A DNA stretch of 64,000 nt from Bacillus sp. HNG (GTDB taxonomy: Bacteria; Bacillota; Bacilli; Bacillales; Bacillaceae_L): contig NZ_QUQV01000003.1 of NCBI RefSeq assembly GCF_003400205.1, forward strand, positions 310,001-374,000, given 5' to 3'. The notes beneath the pieces are model-generated. The model saw nothing but the letters and a program-made list of their open reading frames with translations, did not search any database and was not told the origin of the DNA. Every line of letters begins with the position of its first letter. The first letter of the stretch is position 1. Positions 63,945 through 64,000 of this stretch are shown piece after piece. The translations under genes were made by a program, and so were the position numbers.

Positions 63945-64000
63945 GCGTATTAGGATGAAACATCAGGCATCCTGTTACATGTTTAAAGCCCTCCAAGTGG

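Overview
The window is an AT-rich chromosomal segment from a spore-forming member of the Bacillaceae. The evidence is a small acid-soluble spore protein, Cse60, RefZ, CcpA, EzrA, SftA and a bacilliredoxin, together with a gene order that closely follows the ytf-yth-rpsD-ccpA-murC region of Bacillus subtilis. Intergenic repeats and several accessory genes (a methionine gamma-lyase, an FtsA-like ATPase, NERD proteins, a TIMP-like membrane protein) show it is not B. subtilis itself. The species cannot be fixed from sequence alone; a Bacillus-related genus of the Neobacillus/Cytobacillus kind is a guess. No prophage, insertion sequence with a transposase, CRISPR array, tRNA or rRNA gene was seen.

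Layout. 1-10 kb: sppA-yteJ and ytfI (then the first codons of a ytfJ-like gene) on the minus strand, NAD kinase 2, a YtcJ amidohydrolase, an acyl-CoA ligase, a spore SASP, and the thiI-nifZ sulfur-transfer pair. 10-20 kb: ezrA, hisJ, refZ, a free-methionine sulfoxide reductase, a probable methionine gamma-lyase, the diguanylate cyclase dgcP, rpsD with a structured leader, and tyrS. 20-34 kb: a class A penicillin-binding protein, the acetate cassette acsA / acuABC, ccpA, aroA (chorismate mutase-DAHP synthase), an FtsA-like protein with an unusual C-terminal half, and ytxGHJ behind a SigB-like promoter. 34-45 kb: an M29 aminopeptidase, murC, the DNA translocase sftA (with a nine-copy 42-bp repeat), ytpQ, ytpP, a lipoprotein, a DUF84 phosphatase, ytoP, ytzB, ytnP, trmB. 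45-64 kb: ytzH/ytmP, a lipid kinase, a NERD-like protein, a CidAB/LrgAB-type pair, thpR, a NERD protein, pepV, ythPQ ABC transporter, ytzE, a pseudouridine synthase, a small probable spore protein, murJ, ytfP, cse60, a TIMP-like membrane protein, a membrane protein, a rhodanese and an M42 peptidase.

How the genes work together: AcsA makes acetyl-CoA from acetate; AcuA acetylates it on Lys549 and AcuC is the matching deacetylase, and CcpA, encoded next door, probably controls this through a cre-like site at 24502-24515. NifZ supplies sulfur to ThiI for 4-thiouridine in tRNA. MurC, MurJ, the PBP, EzrA, SftA and RefZ serve wall growth and division. YtxJ and YtpP belong to thiol redox control.

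The most distinctive material lies between and inside genes: a 264-bp MITE-like element just upstream of trmB, a hairpin element repeated upstream of both sppA and pepV, five exact 52-bp repeat units at 61463-61722, alternating 19/20-bp repeats at 51504-51600, several dispersed palindromic repeats, the repeat expansion inside sftA, and the modular C-terminal half of the FtsA-like protein. Most intervening start codons were chosen by Shine-Dalgarno position and by recalled homologue length, not by alignment.
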